Source: Pseudovibrio sp. Ad37
GTDB taxonomy: Bacteria; Pseudomonadota; Alphaproteobacteria; Rhizobiales; Stappiaceae
DNA: 64,000 nucleotides
Direction: 5' to 3'
NCBI RefSeq assembly: GCF_001623075.1
Contig: NZ_LMCF01000016.1
Span: forward strand, 1 to 64,000
The position numbers were made by a program, and so were the translations under genes. The notes under the pieces were generated by a model. That model was not told the DNA's origin and did no database searches. It worked only from the letters and a program-made list of their open reading frames with translations. Position 1 is the first letter of the stretch, and every line of letters starts with the position of its first letter. This document shows, piece by piece, positions 56,341-64,000 of this stretch.

Positions 56341-58790
56341 TTGCGCGGTTTCACCCGGCGCGTGGCTTCTGCATCCAGCGGATTATCTGGCCACGGGTGT
56401 TTAGGATACTGCCCCTTCATATCAGCCTTCACATCCGCCCAGGATCCTTGCCAGAACCCAGGTAGGTCCTTGGTGATCTGAATAGGCCGCTGGGCAGGGG
56501 AGAGCAGTTGCAACACCAACTGAACTCTTCCACCGCAAATGCTTGGATGATCCGCAAGGCCAAACAGTTCCTGTACACGAACGGAAAGCATCGGCCCTTG
56601 CTCGCCATCATAATCAATCGGAATGCGTGATCCGGTGGGTACGACAAAGTGCGATGGCGCCAAATTGTCTAGTTCCGAACTCAACTCCCAGGGAACCAGC
56701 GTTGCAAGCGCGTCCCCCAATGTCCCAGCACTCACTTGAGACAGAGCTGTCTTCCCTGCAAGGAACGGGCGCAGCCATTCAAAGTCAGCATCCAGACCCT
56801 TGTCACTCAGATCCGGCCATTCCTTGCCTGCCGTCTCGCGCAGATAAGTCACGCGCCCGCGATAGCGCAACTGATCCTTACTCCATGGCAGACGGGCTGC
56901 TCTTTTGCGGGCAATCTGTTCCAGCAACGCGTCGATGATCGCTTCTGGATCAGGATCAGAGATTTTCTTCTCGTTCAGCACCAACTTGCCAAGGACCCGC
57001 TGCCGAACCGCTTTGATGGCACCGTCGGGCATCAGCTGCACCTGCTCCTTCTCGCGGATGTGCGAGGCAAAGCGCGCTTCGAGTTCACTGAAGGAAAGTG
57101 GCGCAGCCAGCAAAATGCGTGCGCGGGCGGCTGTTCCTGTGACTTCGGCAACACTCAGGAACTTCTCGGCATACAGCGCTTCGCTCTCTTCCAGCTGCGC
57201 ACCGCGGCCATTGGCAAGGCGAAAACTTCCTCTTGCACCCCGTTGCTGCGCGATGCGGTCAGGATAGGCAAGGCTCAGGATATCACCAGCGTCTTCAAAG
57301 TTAGCACGCTCAGAAGATCGCCCGCCAACAAGCTTCACCCAGCGCTTTGCCTGTGCCCTTGCTTCTTTTCCTCGTGGGCTTTGATCCTGCATCAAACGGC
57401 GCAAACGATCTCGCAGATCAGTTGATCTGCCACCCAACCCATGTTCGCCAATAATCACGGCAATCAGTGATGCCAGCTCCGCCTGTCCTTCTTGAGAGGC
57501 TTGCACCAGCATATGCCCAAGACGCGGGTGCAACGGCAGTCCAGCAAGATCACGCCCAGCTTTGGTCAGGCCACCATCCGCATCCAGAGCATCCAGCTCC
57601 TCCAGCAGCTCTTTAGCCTCAGACCAGGCCGCAGCAGGTGGCGGTGTCATGAACTTCAGTTGAGCGGGATCAGAAACACCCCAATTGGCAACATCAAGCA
57701 CCAGTCCAGAAAGATCACTCTCCAGAATCTCCGGTTTTTCAGCAGCAGGCAGCGCCTTCGTCTGTGCCTCCTCCCAAAGCCGATAACAAATGCCCGATTC
57801 CACACGGCCAGCACGCCCCTTGCGCTGCTCTGCCGTCGCGCGGGAAACCTTCACGGTCTCAAGGCGCGTTAAGCCTGTTTGCGGATCATAGCGAGGCACA
57901 CGAGAAAGACCCGCATCAATCACAATACGCACGCCTTCGATGGTCAGGGACGTCTGCGCAATGGCTGTGGTGAGTACCACCTTCCGCTGGCCGGGCTTGG
58001 CTGGCCGAACAGCCAGATCCTGCGCTTTACTATCCAAAGCACCATAGAGAGGAGCGATGCTCACATCAGCGGCAACGCGTCCTTCCAGCAAGGATTGCGT
58101 GCGCTTGATCTCACCCTGACCCGGCAAAAACACGAGCACAGAGCCTGTCTCTTCAGCCAATGCTGAACGAACAGCCCGCGCCACCTGGTCTTCCAGCCTT
58201 CCTCGAGGATCGCGGCCAATGTAGCGCGTCTCAACTGGATACTGGCGGCCTTCACTCTTCAGGATTGGTGCATCATCTAAAAGCTTGGAAACTTCAGCTG
58301 CATCCAGTGTTGCAGACATCGGCACAATGCGCAGGTCGTCGCGCAAAGCTTCCTGAACATCCAAAGCAAACGCCAGACCAAGATCTCCGTCCATGGAGCG
58401 TTCATGGTATTCATCAAAAAGAACCGCAGCCACACCGAAAAGCTCAGGGTCATCAAGGATCATGCGGGTGAAGACGCCTTCAGTCACCACCTCAATGCGG
58501 GTTTTGCCCGAAACCTTGCTGTCCATGCGCACGCGGTAGCCAACCGTCTCGCCAACGCTCTCACCCAGCGTATGCGCCATACGTCGCGCAGCAGCACGCG
58601 CTGCAAGGCGCCGAGGCTCCAACACAATGATCTTGCCATCGTCTCGCCATGGAGCATCCAGCAGGGCGAGCGGCACACGGGTCGTCTTACCCGCACCCGG
58701 CTCGGCAACAAGAACCGCATTGGTGTTTTGCTCAAGAGCAGAAAGCAAGTCCGGTAGGATTGCTTCGATTGGCAAAGAGGAAGACGTCAT
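56337..58790 (-). CDS. hrpB: ATP-dependent RNA helicase HrpB
   Basis: 817 residues, DEAH-type helicase. Walker A G-A-G-K-T-T-R-V-P (about 33-41), D-E-Y-H-E-R as the DExH box (the usual DEFHER), S-A-T motif III and Q-R-K-G-R-A-G-R motif VI, then the HrpB C-terminal domain with the end motif YPKHPWPDNPL. The biological role in bacteria remains poorly known. Transcribed alone toward bfr. Confidence 0.95.
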   Translation of the reverse strand: MTSSSLPIEAILPDLLSALEQNTNAVLVAEPGAGKTTRVPLALLDAPWRDDGKIIVLEPRRLAARAAARRMAHTLGESVGETVGYRVRMDSKVSGKTRIEVVTEGVFTRMILDDPELFGVAAVLFDEYHERSMDGDLGLAFALDVQEALRDDLRIVPMSATLDAAEVSKLLDDAPILKSEGRQYPVETRYIGRDPRGRLEDQVARAVRSALAEETGSVLVFLPGQGEIKRTQSLLEGRVAADVSIAPLYGALDSKAQDLAVRPAKPGQRKVVLTTAIAQTSLTIEGVRIVIDAGLSRVPRYDPQTGLTRLETVKVSRATAEQRKGRAGRVESGICYRLWEEAQTKALPAAEKPEILESDLSGLVLDVANWGVSDPAQLKFMTPPPAAAWSEAKELLEELDALDADGGLTKAGRDLAGLPLHPRLGHMLVQASQEGQAELASLIAVIIGEHGLGGRSTDLRDRLRRLMQDQSPRGKEARAQAKRWVKLVGGRSSERANFEDAGDILSLAYPDRIAQQRGARGSFRLANGRGAQLEESEALYAEKFLSVAEVTGTAARARILLAAPLSFSELEARFASHIREKEQVQLMPDGAIKAVRQRVLGKLVLNEKKISDPDPEAIIDALLEQIARKRAARLPWSKDQLRYRGRVTYLRETAGKEWPDLSDKGLDADFEWLRPFLAGKTALSQVSAGTLGDALATLVPWELSSELDNLAPSHFVVPTGSRIPIDYDGEQGPMLSVRVQELFGLADHPSICGGRVQLVLQLLSPAQRPIQITKDLPGFWQGSWADVKADMKGQYPKHPWPDNPLDAEATRRVKPRK

Positions 58791-58889
58791 GGGCTCCGCA
58801 AAATGTAGGCGTCAAAAAAGAGGAAGCAGCTCCACAGACCTTAATCTATGCAAAGCTGCTTCCAGTCAAATTGGAATTTGGGCTCAGTG

Positions 58890-59933
58890 CTATTCCGAGG
58901 TTGTGGTGTCCTTGCGGTGCCAGCTGCGGCCAGTCAGGTCTACCAGATAATCATCAGGTGCACGGGTATAAGCCGCAAGGCCTTCAAGGGCGGGGCTCTT
59001 ATGTGTGATGATGTAAGTCGGAATAGACTTCATGATGCTTTCATGCGGCGCTTTGGCCTCAAAAGCGGCGCGGAACTCACCACCATGCAGCCAATGCGAG
59101 ATCTTCGGTGGAATGCCGCCTGCCAGATACACACCGCCACGTGCGAGATTGGTGATCGCGAAATCCCCCGCAACACGGCCAAGCGCAGCAGAGAACAATC
59201 GCAGCACTTTCTGCGCAACCTCATCACCATCATCTGCCGCTAAAGGCACATCCGATGGTTTCTCATAAGTACGATGCACCCCATCAGCTTGCAGCACAGC
59301 CTTAGCAAGGCGCACAAGGCCGGCACCACAGACAACCTGCTCAGCACCAACGCGCCCGCCAATGCGCTCGATATGCGGCCAGATGCGGTATTCTTCCTCA
59401 CTCAGGGGGCCAAGCTCCACATGACCACCCTCACCAGGAACGGGAATCCACTTTCCGCAGGAGCGGATCATTGCACCTGCACCAAGGCCGGTGCCCGGTC
59501 CAACAACAAACTTGGTTGCGTTCTGATCAGCCACACCTCCGCCCACCTGATCCAGATCGACTGGGGATAGGGATGGCAAGGCAAGGGCCTGCGCCTCAAA
59601 GTCATTGAGAAGAACCACCTGTTCCAGACCAAGCTCTTTGATGAGAGCCGGCGGCTCAATCACCCAACTTGCATTCGTCAGGGCAATCCGGTCGCTGGAA
59701 ACGGGAGCAGCAACAGCCAGCACCGCAGATCGTGGTGCAGCGTAGCCTTGTTCCAGAACTCCGGCGCGAATGGCATCCTGAATGGTTGCATGCGCCTTCG
59801 TACCTTCCTGACCACAGAGCTTGGTAGGCTCATTGGGGCCTTCGATAAGCGCAAAGCGAGCATTCGTGCCGCCGATGTCAGCGACAAGGACCGGGTAGGG
59901 TAGGTTTCTTGTAAACGGAGCAGAGTGCAGCAT
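58890..59933 (-). CDS. glk: Glucokinase
   Basis: 347 residues, bacterial group A glucokinase (EC 2.7.1.2): A-D-I-G-G-T-N-A-R-F-A-L at 18-29 is the ATP-phosphate loop, G-P-G-T-G-L-G-A-G (about 149-157) the second phosphate motif, and E-G-G-H-V-E-L is the sugar-binding segment. It converts glucose to glucose-6-phosphate. The methylglyoxal synthase gene lies 14 bases upstream (both leftward), a glk-mgsA pairing reported in other alphaproteobacteria. Confidence 0.94.
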   Translation of the reverse strand: MLHSAPFTRNLPYPVLVADIGGTNARFALIEGPNEPTKLCGQEGTKAHATIQDAIRAGVLEQGYAAPRSAVLAVAAPVSSDRIALTNASWVIEPPALIKELGLEQVVLLNDFEAQALALPSLSPVDLDQVGGGVADQNATKFVVGPGTGLGAGAMIRSCGKWIPVPGEGGHVELGPLSEEEYRIWPHIERIGGRVGAEQVVCGAGLVRLAKAVLQADGVHRTYEKPSDVPLAADDGDEVAQKVLRLFSAALGRVAGDFAITNLARGGVYLAGGIPPKISHWLHGGEFRAAFEAKAPHESIMKSIPTYIITHKSPALEGLAAYTRAPDDYLVDLTGRSWHRKDTTTSE

Positions 59934-59947
59934 TTATAAGTGTGACT

Positions 59948-60376
59948 TTATTGTTGGCTGGAAATTTCTGGTGTTTGCGAGGAAATGGAAAGTCCCGCTA
60001 AGCGTGCAGAGCGCAAAATGATGTCTGCTGTACTGCGGTTCAACGCCATTGGAATATCGTAGACCAACGCCAGACGCATCAATGCTTTCACATCCACATC
60101 ATGCGGCATTGGGGAGAGGGGATCGACGAAGAAGAAAAGACCATCCAGAGCGCGGTCAGCAATCATTGCGCCAATCTGCTGGTCACCACCAAGCGGGCCG
60201 CTTTTCATGCGTTGTACATCCAGAGATGGACATGCCTCCTGAATACGGCCACCCGTTGTCCCCGTCGCAAAAAGCTTGTAGTTGACGAGTTTGCTTTCAT
60301 GCAGTTTGGCAAACGCAACCATTTCGTCTTTTTTGGCATCGTGGGCGATAAGGGCGAGAGTTCTACGCTCGGTCAT
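59948..60376 (-). CDS. mgsA: Methylglyoxal synthase
   Basis: 142 residues. Converts dihydroxyacetone phosphate to methylglyoxal and phosphate, relieving sugar-phosphate stress. The phosphate-binding A-T-G-T-T-G-G and the catalytic G-P-x-G-G-D-x-Q (Asp near 64) are present, as is D-P-L-S-P-M-P-H with the His of the active site. First gene of the glk pair, separated from glk by 14 bases. Confidence 0.95.
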   Translation of the reverse strand: MTERRTLALIAHDAKKDEMVAFAKLHESKLVNYKLFATGTTGGRIQEACPSLDVQRMKSGPLGGDQQIGAMIADRALDGLFFFVDPLSPMPHDVDVKALMRLALVYDIPMALNRSTADIILRSARLAGLSISSQTPEISSQQ

Positions 60377-60637
60377 TTAGGCTCCGTCAACACGTCGCTG
60401 GAGCGCATCCCTGAAAGGTGGTTCCGTTTTTCGGAGAGGGACACGCAGAAACAAAAACTTAGAGCTTGCCTGAAACTGTGCACGGCATGCTCTAAGTCTC
60501 TTGGGATTACTTATCCTTTAGCGCGTCTTGACAGGCTTTGAAAGAGTCAACTTGCGCCGTTTGTGCCTGATATTTGAGCGGCGACAAACGGCAGCAGGTC
60601 ATACACAGGTTTCCGAAACTTTTCGGAGATCGCAGCA

Positions 60638-61462
60638 TCAGTCGAATAAAGAGCACATGACCATATCTCTGCGTGACTTGGCGCGGATGAATTTGGGTTT
60701 GTCATCAACAAGGCCTGCAATCTCCAGCACAAGCTTCATGCGGATGGCATCACTGAAGCCTTCCTTTGAGCGGACTGGAATCGAAAAGGCTCCCGGACCA
60801 CCAATAACGCAGTCTTCGTAATAATGGTCCAGATGCAGCATGGACTGCCACGAAATGCTTTCTTCCTTCAGCATCAAAGGCAGGCCGTTGACTGTCATAC
60901 CCTGCGCGATTGCAGCATCACGCGCTTCAGTAACAGCGCTGCCCTGATTGTTCGGTCCATCGCCGGAGATGTCGATGACCTGACGCATGCCGTTGTATTC
61001 GTTTGCGATGACCAGATTGACCGCCTGTGTCAGCGCGGAGGAGATGGAAGTGCGCTGCACCCGGCGCAAGGGCGCCTCGGCAATCTTGCCCGCAAACTTA
61101 CCCGCAGTTGCCTCGTCCGAAATAATAGTCCAGTCCGCAACAACAAAGTGCTCGTCTTTGCCACCCCACTCCATATAGGCAACAGCAATGCGACCGATGG
61201 GGCCGTATTTGATCGCATCAAGCACCTCGTCAGATGTCAGTGCTGCAACATACCCTTCTCTTTGAATGCGCTGTTCCTCTGGATCCATGCTCTGAGAAAT
61301 GTCCACGGCCAGAACCAGTTCAAGGTCCACCTCCTTGGACATATCGAAGTTCAAAGATGCATGAGTATTGGAAGTTGCCAGGATGGGGGTAGAAAACAAG
61401 AAACCACCAAGTGCGAATGCGCCCGCAATCGCAGTGAGGGGTTTTGTGCACATGGGCCGCAT
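60638..61462 (-). CDS. Exported DUF1194/VWA-domain protein
   Basis: 274 residues. Signal peptide about 1-29, then a von Willebrand factor A-type fold: V-L-A-V-D-I-S-Q-S-M carries the metal-ion-dependent adhesion site D-x-S-x-S, and I-D-I-S-G-D-G-P-N-N-Q-G the later loop. DUF1194 proteins are periplasmic and of unknown role. AGGAGG six bases before ATG 61462 decides the start over upstream in-frame codons. Confidence 0.86.
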   Translation of the reverse strand: MRPMCTKPLTAIAGAFALGGFLFSTPILATSNTHASLNFDMSKEVDLELVLAVDISQSMDPEEQRIQREGYVAALTSDEVLDAIKYGPIGRIAVAYMEWGGKDEHFVVADWTIISDEATAGKFAGKIAEAPLRRVQRTSISSALTQAVNLVIANEYNGMRQVIDISGDGPNNQGSAVTEARDAAIAQGMTVNGLPLMLKEESISWQSMLHLDHYYEDCVIGGPGAFSIPVRSKEGFSDAIRMKLVLEIAGLVDDKPKFIRAKSRRDMVMCSLFD

Positions 61463-61994
61463 TTTCAGCCTCCTTTTTTGCAAGATTCAGGGTGTCCCGG
61501 TCACGGACCTCCCCGCCTCGATTTTTTTATTTTGCTGCAATCGGCACTGAGCTAACGAAAACAGGTTACATCCATAGTATTCCCACGGTCATCCATGAAT
61601 GTGGAAGACCATTCACTAGCATTGATATATATAGGGTTGTATTAAGCTGGCTCTGTGGAAAATAACTGTTTGATTTGCCAGTAAACGCAATCTGAAGATT
61701 TTGCGGCGACAAATGTTGTGCCAGTTAGTGCGTTGAAAATATTTTGTTTATTTTACAAATATTGAGAGTTGATCAAATGTTACATAAAGTTGATTAATTT
61801 CTTCATGATCTCTTTGCAAATTTGACCTGAAACGTGAGTCGTAACCTAAGTAATTTCTGCAAGTACTTGAACTGAAGCTATTTGATTTTATTAGTATGGC
61901 AAAAACAGTGGTTTAGTTAGCTAGCAATAAGATTCTGCAAATCGCGCAGTTTATTTCCTTGACCTTCCGTTTCACCTAATGCAAATGTGTGTCT

Positions 61995-62025
61995 GAAATA
62001 TTTCTCACGTGGTGAAGAAATATTC
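61995..62025. promoter_or_regulatory. Large inverted repeat, candidate SorC operator
   Basis: GAAATATTTCTCAC (61995-62008) and GTGAAGAAATATTC (62012-62025) are near-perfect inverted copies around a 3-base centre, about 118 bases before the sorC start. Size and position suit a regulator operator. Confidence 0.5.
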
Positions 62026-62043
62026 TTATCTGATTTGGGGGAG

Positions 62044-62068
62044 TGCTCAGAAGCTCTGAAACTGAGCA
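62044..62068. promoter_or_regulatory. Second inverted repeat upstream of sorC
   Basis: TGCTCAG (62044-62050) and CTGAGCA (62062-62068) with an 11-base centre, about 75 bases before ATG 62143. Possible second operator half or leader hairpin. Confidence 0.4.
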
Positions 62069-62142
62069 TTTCGGTAGGAAAATTGGGAATGGATTCTGGA
62101 GGTATTTCCAGAAAGCCATATAGGAATATAAGAGGCTAGACC

Positions 62143-63123
62143 ATGAAGGCAGACGAATGGACCACATCTTTGGCCATTAGGGCCGCTTGGATGTCTTTCA
62201 TTGGCCGAAGCACTCAGGGAGAGATTGCTGGCCGCCTTGGGGTTTCTCCTGCAAAAGTTCATCGCCTAATAGCACATGCTCAAAAAGAAGGCTTGATAAA
62301 ATTTCATATCGAAGCCCGGCCTTCTGAATGCGTTGAATTAGAACAATTTCTCTGCAAGCGAATGAATCTGGAAAATTGCTTTATTGCTCCGGATCTTGGC
62401 AGCGGTGACGAAACAGACTCTTTCACGGCAGTTTCATCTTTTGCTGGCCAATACCTTCATTCACTTTTTACAACGAATCCACCTAAGCGCATTGGCGTAG
62501 GCATGGGGCGCACGCTCCAGTCCACCATCGAGGCAATGCCTCGTGTGCATCTTCCAGAGCTTGAGCTGCTGTCCGTATCCGGCTCGCTCACCCGTCGTCT
62601 TTCTGCCAACCCGTATGATGTTGTGCAGCAGCTATGTGCGAAGACGGGCGGTGAAGGTTTCTATCTTCCTGTTCCTTATATTGCTGAAACCAAAGCAGAA
62701 AGAGACACCTTTGTGTCTCAGGGCGCTGTACAGGAGCTGCTCGCGAGAGCTAAGGCCGCAGAACTCTTCATCATCGGCATCGGGTCCGTTGAGAAGGAAG
62801 GCCACCTTGTACAACGCAAGCTGATTACCTCTGAAGAACGTGAAGAACTGCTGGAAAGCGGCGCTTGTTCTGACGTGATGGGCCGCTTTGTCGACATTGA
62901 CGGCAACGAAGTGGCCTGTTCTCTAAACGAAAAAGCAGTTGGATTGCACTTTGATGACGTCCGTAAGGCGCATGTTGTCGCGATCGTTGGCGGTTACCGT
63001 AAGGCGAAAGCAACACTGGCAGCATTGGCGACCGGCATCATCAAAGATCTGATCATCGATGAGGTTTTGGCCAGAGAACTCGCTGGCCTGCTGAAAGAGA
63101 ACGAGCTCGAAGCAAAGACGTAA
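62143..63123 (+). CDS. SorC/DeoR-type sugar-binding transcriptional regulator
   Basis: 326 residues. N-terminal helix-turn-helix (Q-G-E-I-A-G-R-L-G-V-S-P-A-K-V-H-R-L-I, residues 24-42), then the SorC effector domain (about 60-318) with I-G-V-G-M-G-R-T-L and F-I-I-G-I-G-S. These regulators bind phosphosugars. The next gene encodes a BMP-family substrate-binding protein, so this regulator probably controls uptake of a nucleoside or sugar. Confidence 0.9.
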   Translation: MKADEWTTSLAIRAAWMSFIGRSTQGEIAGRLGVSPAKVHRLIAHAQKEGLIKFHIEARPSECVELEQFLCKRMNLENCFIAPDLGSGDETDSFTAVSSFAGQYLHSLFTTNPPKRIGVGMGRTLQSTIEAMPRVHLPELELLSVSGSLTRRLSANPYDVVQQLCAKTGGEGFYLPVPYIAETKAERDTFVSQGAVQELLARAKAAELFIIGIGSVEKEGHLVQRKLITSEEREELLESGACSDVMGRFVDIDGNEVACSLNEKAVGLHFDDVRKAHVVAIVGGYRKAKATLAALATGIIKDLIIDEVLARELAGLLKENELEAKT

Positions 63124-63192
63124 GTTGGGAGTCTGTTCTTCTTAAGGGAGAATCCTTTCCGCTCTACGGGAAGATATAATAAGGAAGAAACC

Positions 63193-64000
63193 GTGAAAAC
63201 CACAACAATCCTCGGTGCAGTTGCTTTAGCAGCAGTCATGACGACTGGAGCTATGGCAGAAACTTTCAAGCCCGCAGTCGTTTATGATTTCGGCGGTCGT
63301 AATGACCGGTCTTTCAATGAAGCTGCTTACAAAGGCGCGTTGCAGTTCGAAGAACGTACAGGCATCAAGTTCCGCGATTTTGAGATCCAGAATCCATCTC
63401 AGCGTGAACAGGCTCTGCGTAACTTCGCGCGACGTGGACTGGACCCAATTATTACAATTGGTTTTGCACAAGCAACAGCACTGGAAAAAGTCGCGAAAGA
63501 ATTTCCAGACACTCACTTTGCTATCGTTGATGCCGTTGTCGATCTGCCAAATGTTCGTTCCATCGTTTTCAAGGAAGGGGAAGGCTCATTTCTTGTTGGT
63601 CTGTTAGCTGGGATGACAACGGAAACCAATACGATTGGTTTCGTCGGTGGTATGGATATTCCTTTGATCCGCAAGTTTGCATGCGGTTACAAGCAAGGTG
63701 CCAAATACGTCAAGCCAGATATTCAGGTTCTTGAAAATATGGTTGGTACCACTGGTGCTGCCTGGACTGACCCTCTGAAGGGGGGGGAACTTGCCCGTTC
63801 CCAGTTCGCTCGTGGGGCAGACATTGTTTTCCATGCTGCAGGTTCCACTGGCACAGGCGTTCTGCAAGCTGCAGCGGATGAGGGGAAGCTGGGTATTGGT
63901 GTTGACTCTAACCAGAACCATTTGCATCCAGGCTCTATTCTCACTTCTATGATTAAGGGCGTAGATGTTGCTGTTGATAAGGCACTGACAGACGCTAAAG
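63193..64000 (+). CDS. BMP-family ABC transporter substrate-binding protein, cut by window end
   Basis: 269 residues are visible and the gene continues past 64000. GTG 63193 with AAGGAAG upstream starts a signal peptide (1-22, GAMAE). The mature part matches the PnrA/BMP (BMP basic membrane protein) family: Y-D-F-G-G-R-N-D-R-S-F-N-E-A-A, E-G-S-F-L-V-G-L-L-A-G, G-F-V-G-G-M, and V-F-H-A-A-G-S-T-G-T-G-V. Family members bind nucleosides. It follows sorC by 69 bases in the same direction, so it is likely its target. An internal run of eight Gs keeps the frame. Confidence 0.92.
   Translation, partial: MKTTTILGAVALAAVMTTGAMAETFKPAVVYDFGGRNDRSFNEAAYKGALQFEERTGIKFRDFEIQNPSQREQALRNFARRGLDPIITIGFAQATALEKVAKEFPDTHFAIVDAVVDLPNVRSIVFKEGEGSFLVGLLAGMTTETNTIGFVGGMDIPLIRKFACGYKQGAKYVKPDIQVLENMVGTTGAAWTDPLKGGELARSQFARGADIVFHAAGSTGTGVLQAAADEGKLGIGVDSNQNHLHPGSILTSMIKGVDVAVDKALTDAK

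Larger units (their letters stand above)
61463..62142. other. AT-rich divergent regulatory region
   Basis: 680 bases between the leftward VWA gene and the rightward SorC gene. No frame is convincing. It holds the inverted repeats listed next and probably the SorC promoter and operator. Confidence 0.45.

Overview
The window reads as ordinary chromosome of an alphaproteobacterium. Informational genes support this: infC with an AUU start and an alphaproteobacterial N-terminus, lepA, rpmI-rplT, and a bfd-bfr iron pair. Base composition is near 50% GC. The mix of a form II CODH-like cluster, PhoX, repeated LysR divergons and many small enzyme genes fits a marine Stappiaceae/Rhodobacterales-type bacterium. 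I think of Pseudovibrio-like organisms, but this is an inference, not a proof. I see no rRNA, tRNA, CRISPR array, insertion sequence or prophage.

Layout. 1-1.5 kb: coding-poor, partly GC-rich sequence. 1.5-4.6 kb: tyrosine phenol-lyase and an aromatic amino acid permease, ended by two hairpins. 4.7-8.6 kb: a patch of exported or decayed genes: an Inh-like lipoprotein, an orphan sulfatase N-terminus, a cysteine-rich secreted protein with a duplicated module, a gene cut by an in-frame TAG, a DUF2267 protein, and a 45-residue membrane protein with an FNR/FixK-type box upstream. 8.6-13.7 kb: VOC and SnoaL-like proteins, LysR, hydrolase, DUF2165 and a frameshifted small membrane protein. 13.8-18.2 kb: phnA, lepA and two outer-membrane barrels. 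18.6-28.7 kb: GNAT, MepA, patatin, a WrbA-like flavodoxin with divergent LysR, an unusual SDR plus NDP-kinase-like pair, a nonsense-broken SMR pump gene, a repeat-frameshifted WrbA paralogue, VOC/LysR and a hydrolase. 28.8-32.9 kb: glycosyltransferase, infC, deaminase, YhhN, rpmI-rplT. 33-46.8 kb: three GFA-family proteins, AraC, PEBP, PhoX, GNAT, a soluble chemoreceptor, FkbM/glycosyltransferase, YtoQ, a DUF2799 lipoprotein, an epimerase and two RNA methyltransferases. 47.2-52.4 kb: coxG-coxS-coxL-orf-coxM. 52.4-64 kb: chemoreceptor, SDR, bfd-bfr, hrpB, glucokinase-mgsA, a DUF1194 VWA protein, a SorC regulator and the start of a BMP-family transporter gene.

Functional themes. Tyrosine uptake is coupled to its cleavage to phenol, pyruvate and ammonia. 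A molybdenum hydroxylase of the form II CODH type is encoded with its membrane-recruiting CoxG partner. Iron storage is coupled to its reductase. Glucose entry into glycolysis (Glk) sits next to the methylglyoxal bypass. Three enzyme/LysR divergons look like separate small stress or redox switches.

The most interesting signals are: (1) the SDR plus truncated NDP-kinase-fold fusion operon (23.5-25.1 kb); (2) five visibly interrupted genes within 26 kb, two of them through in-frame TAG codons and one through a pentanucleotide repeat expansion; (3) the duplicated cysteine module of the 6.1 kb secreted protein; (4) the unannotated 45-residue membrane protein under an apparent FNR/FixK-type site; (5) an uncharacterised gene inserted between coxL and coxM.
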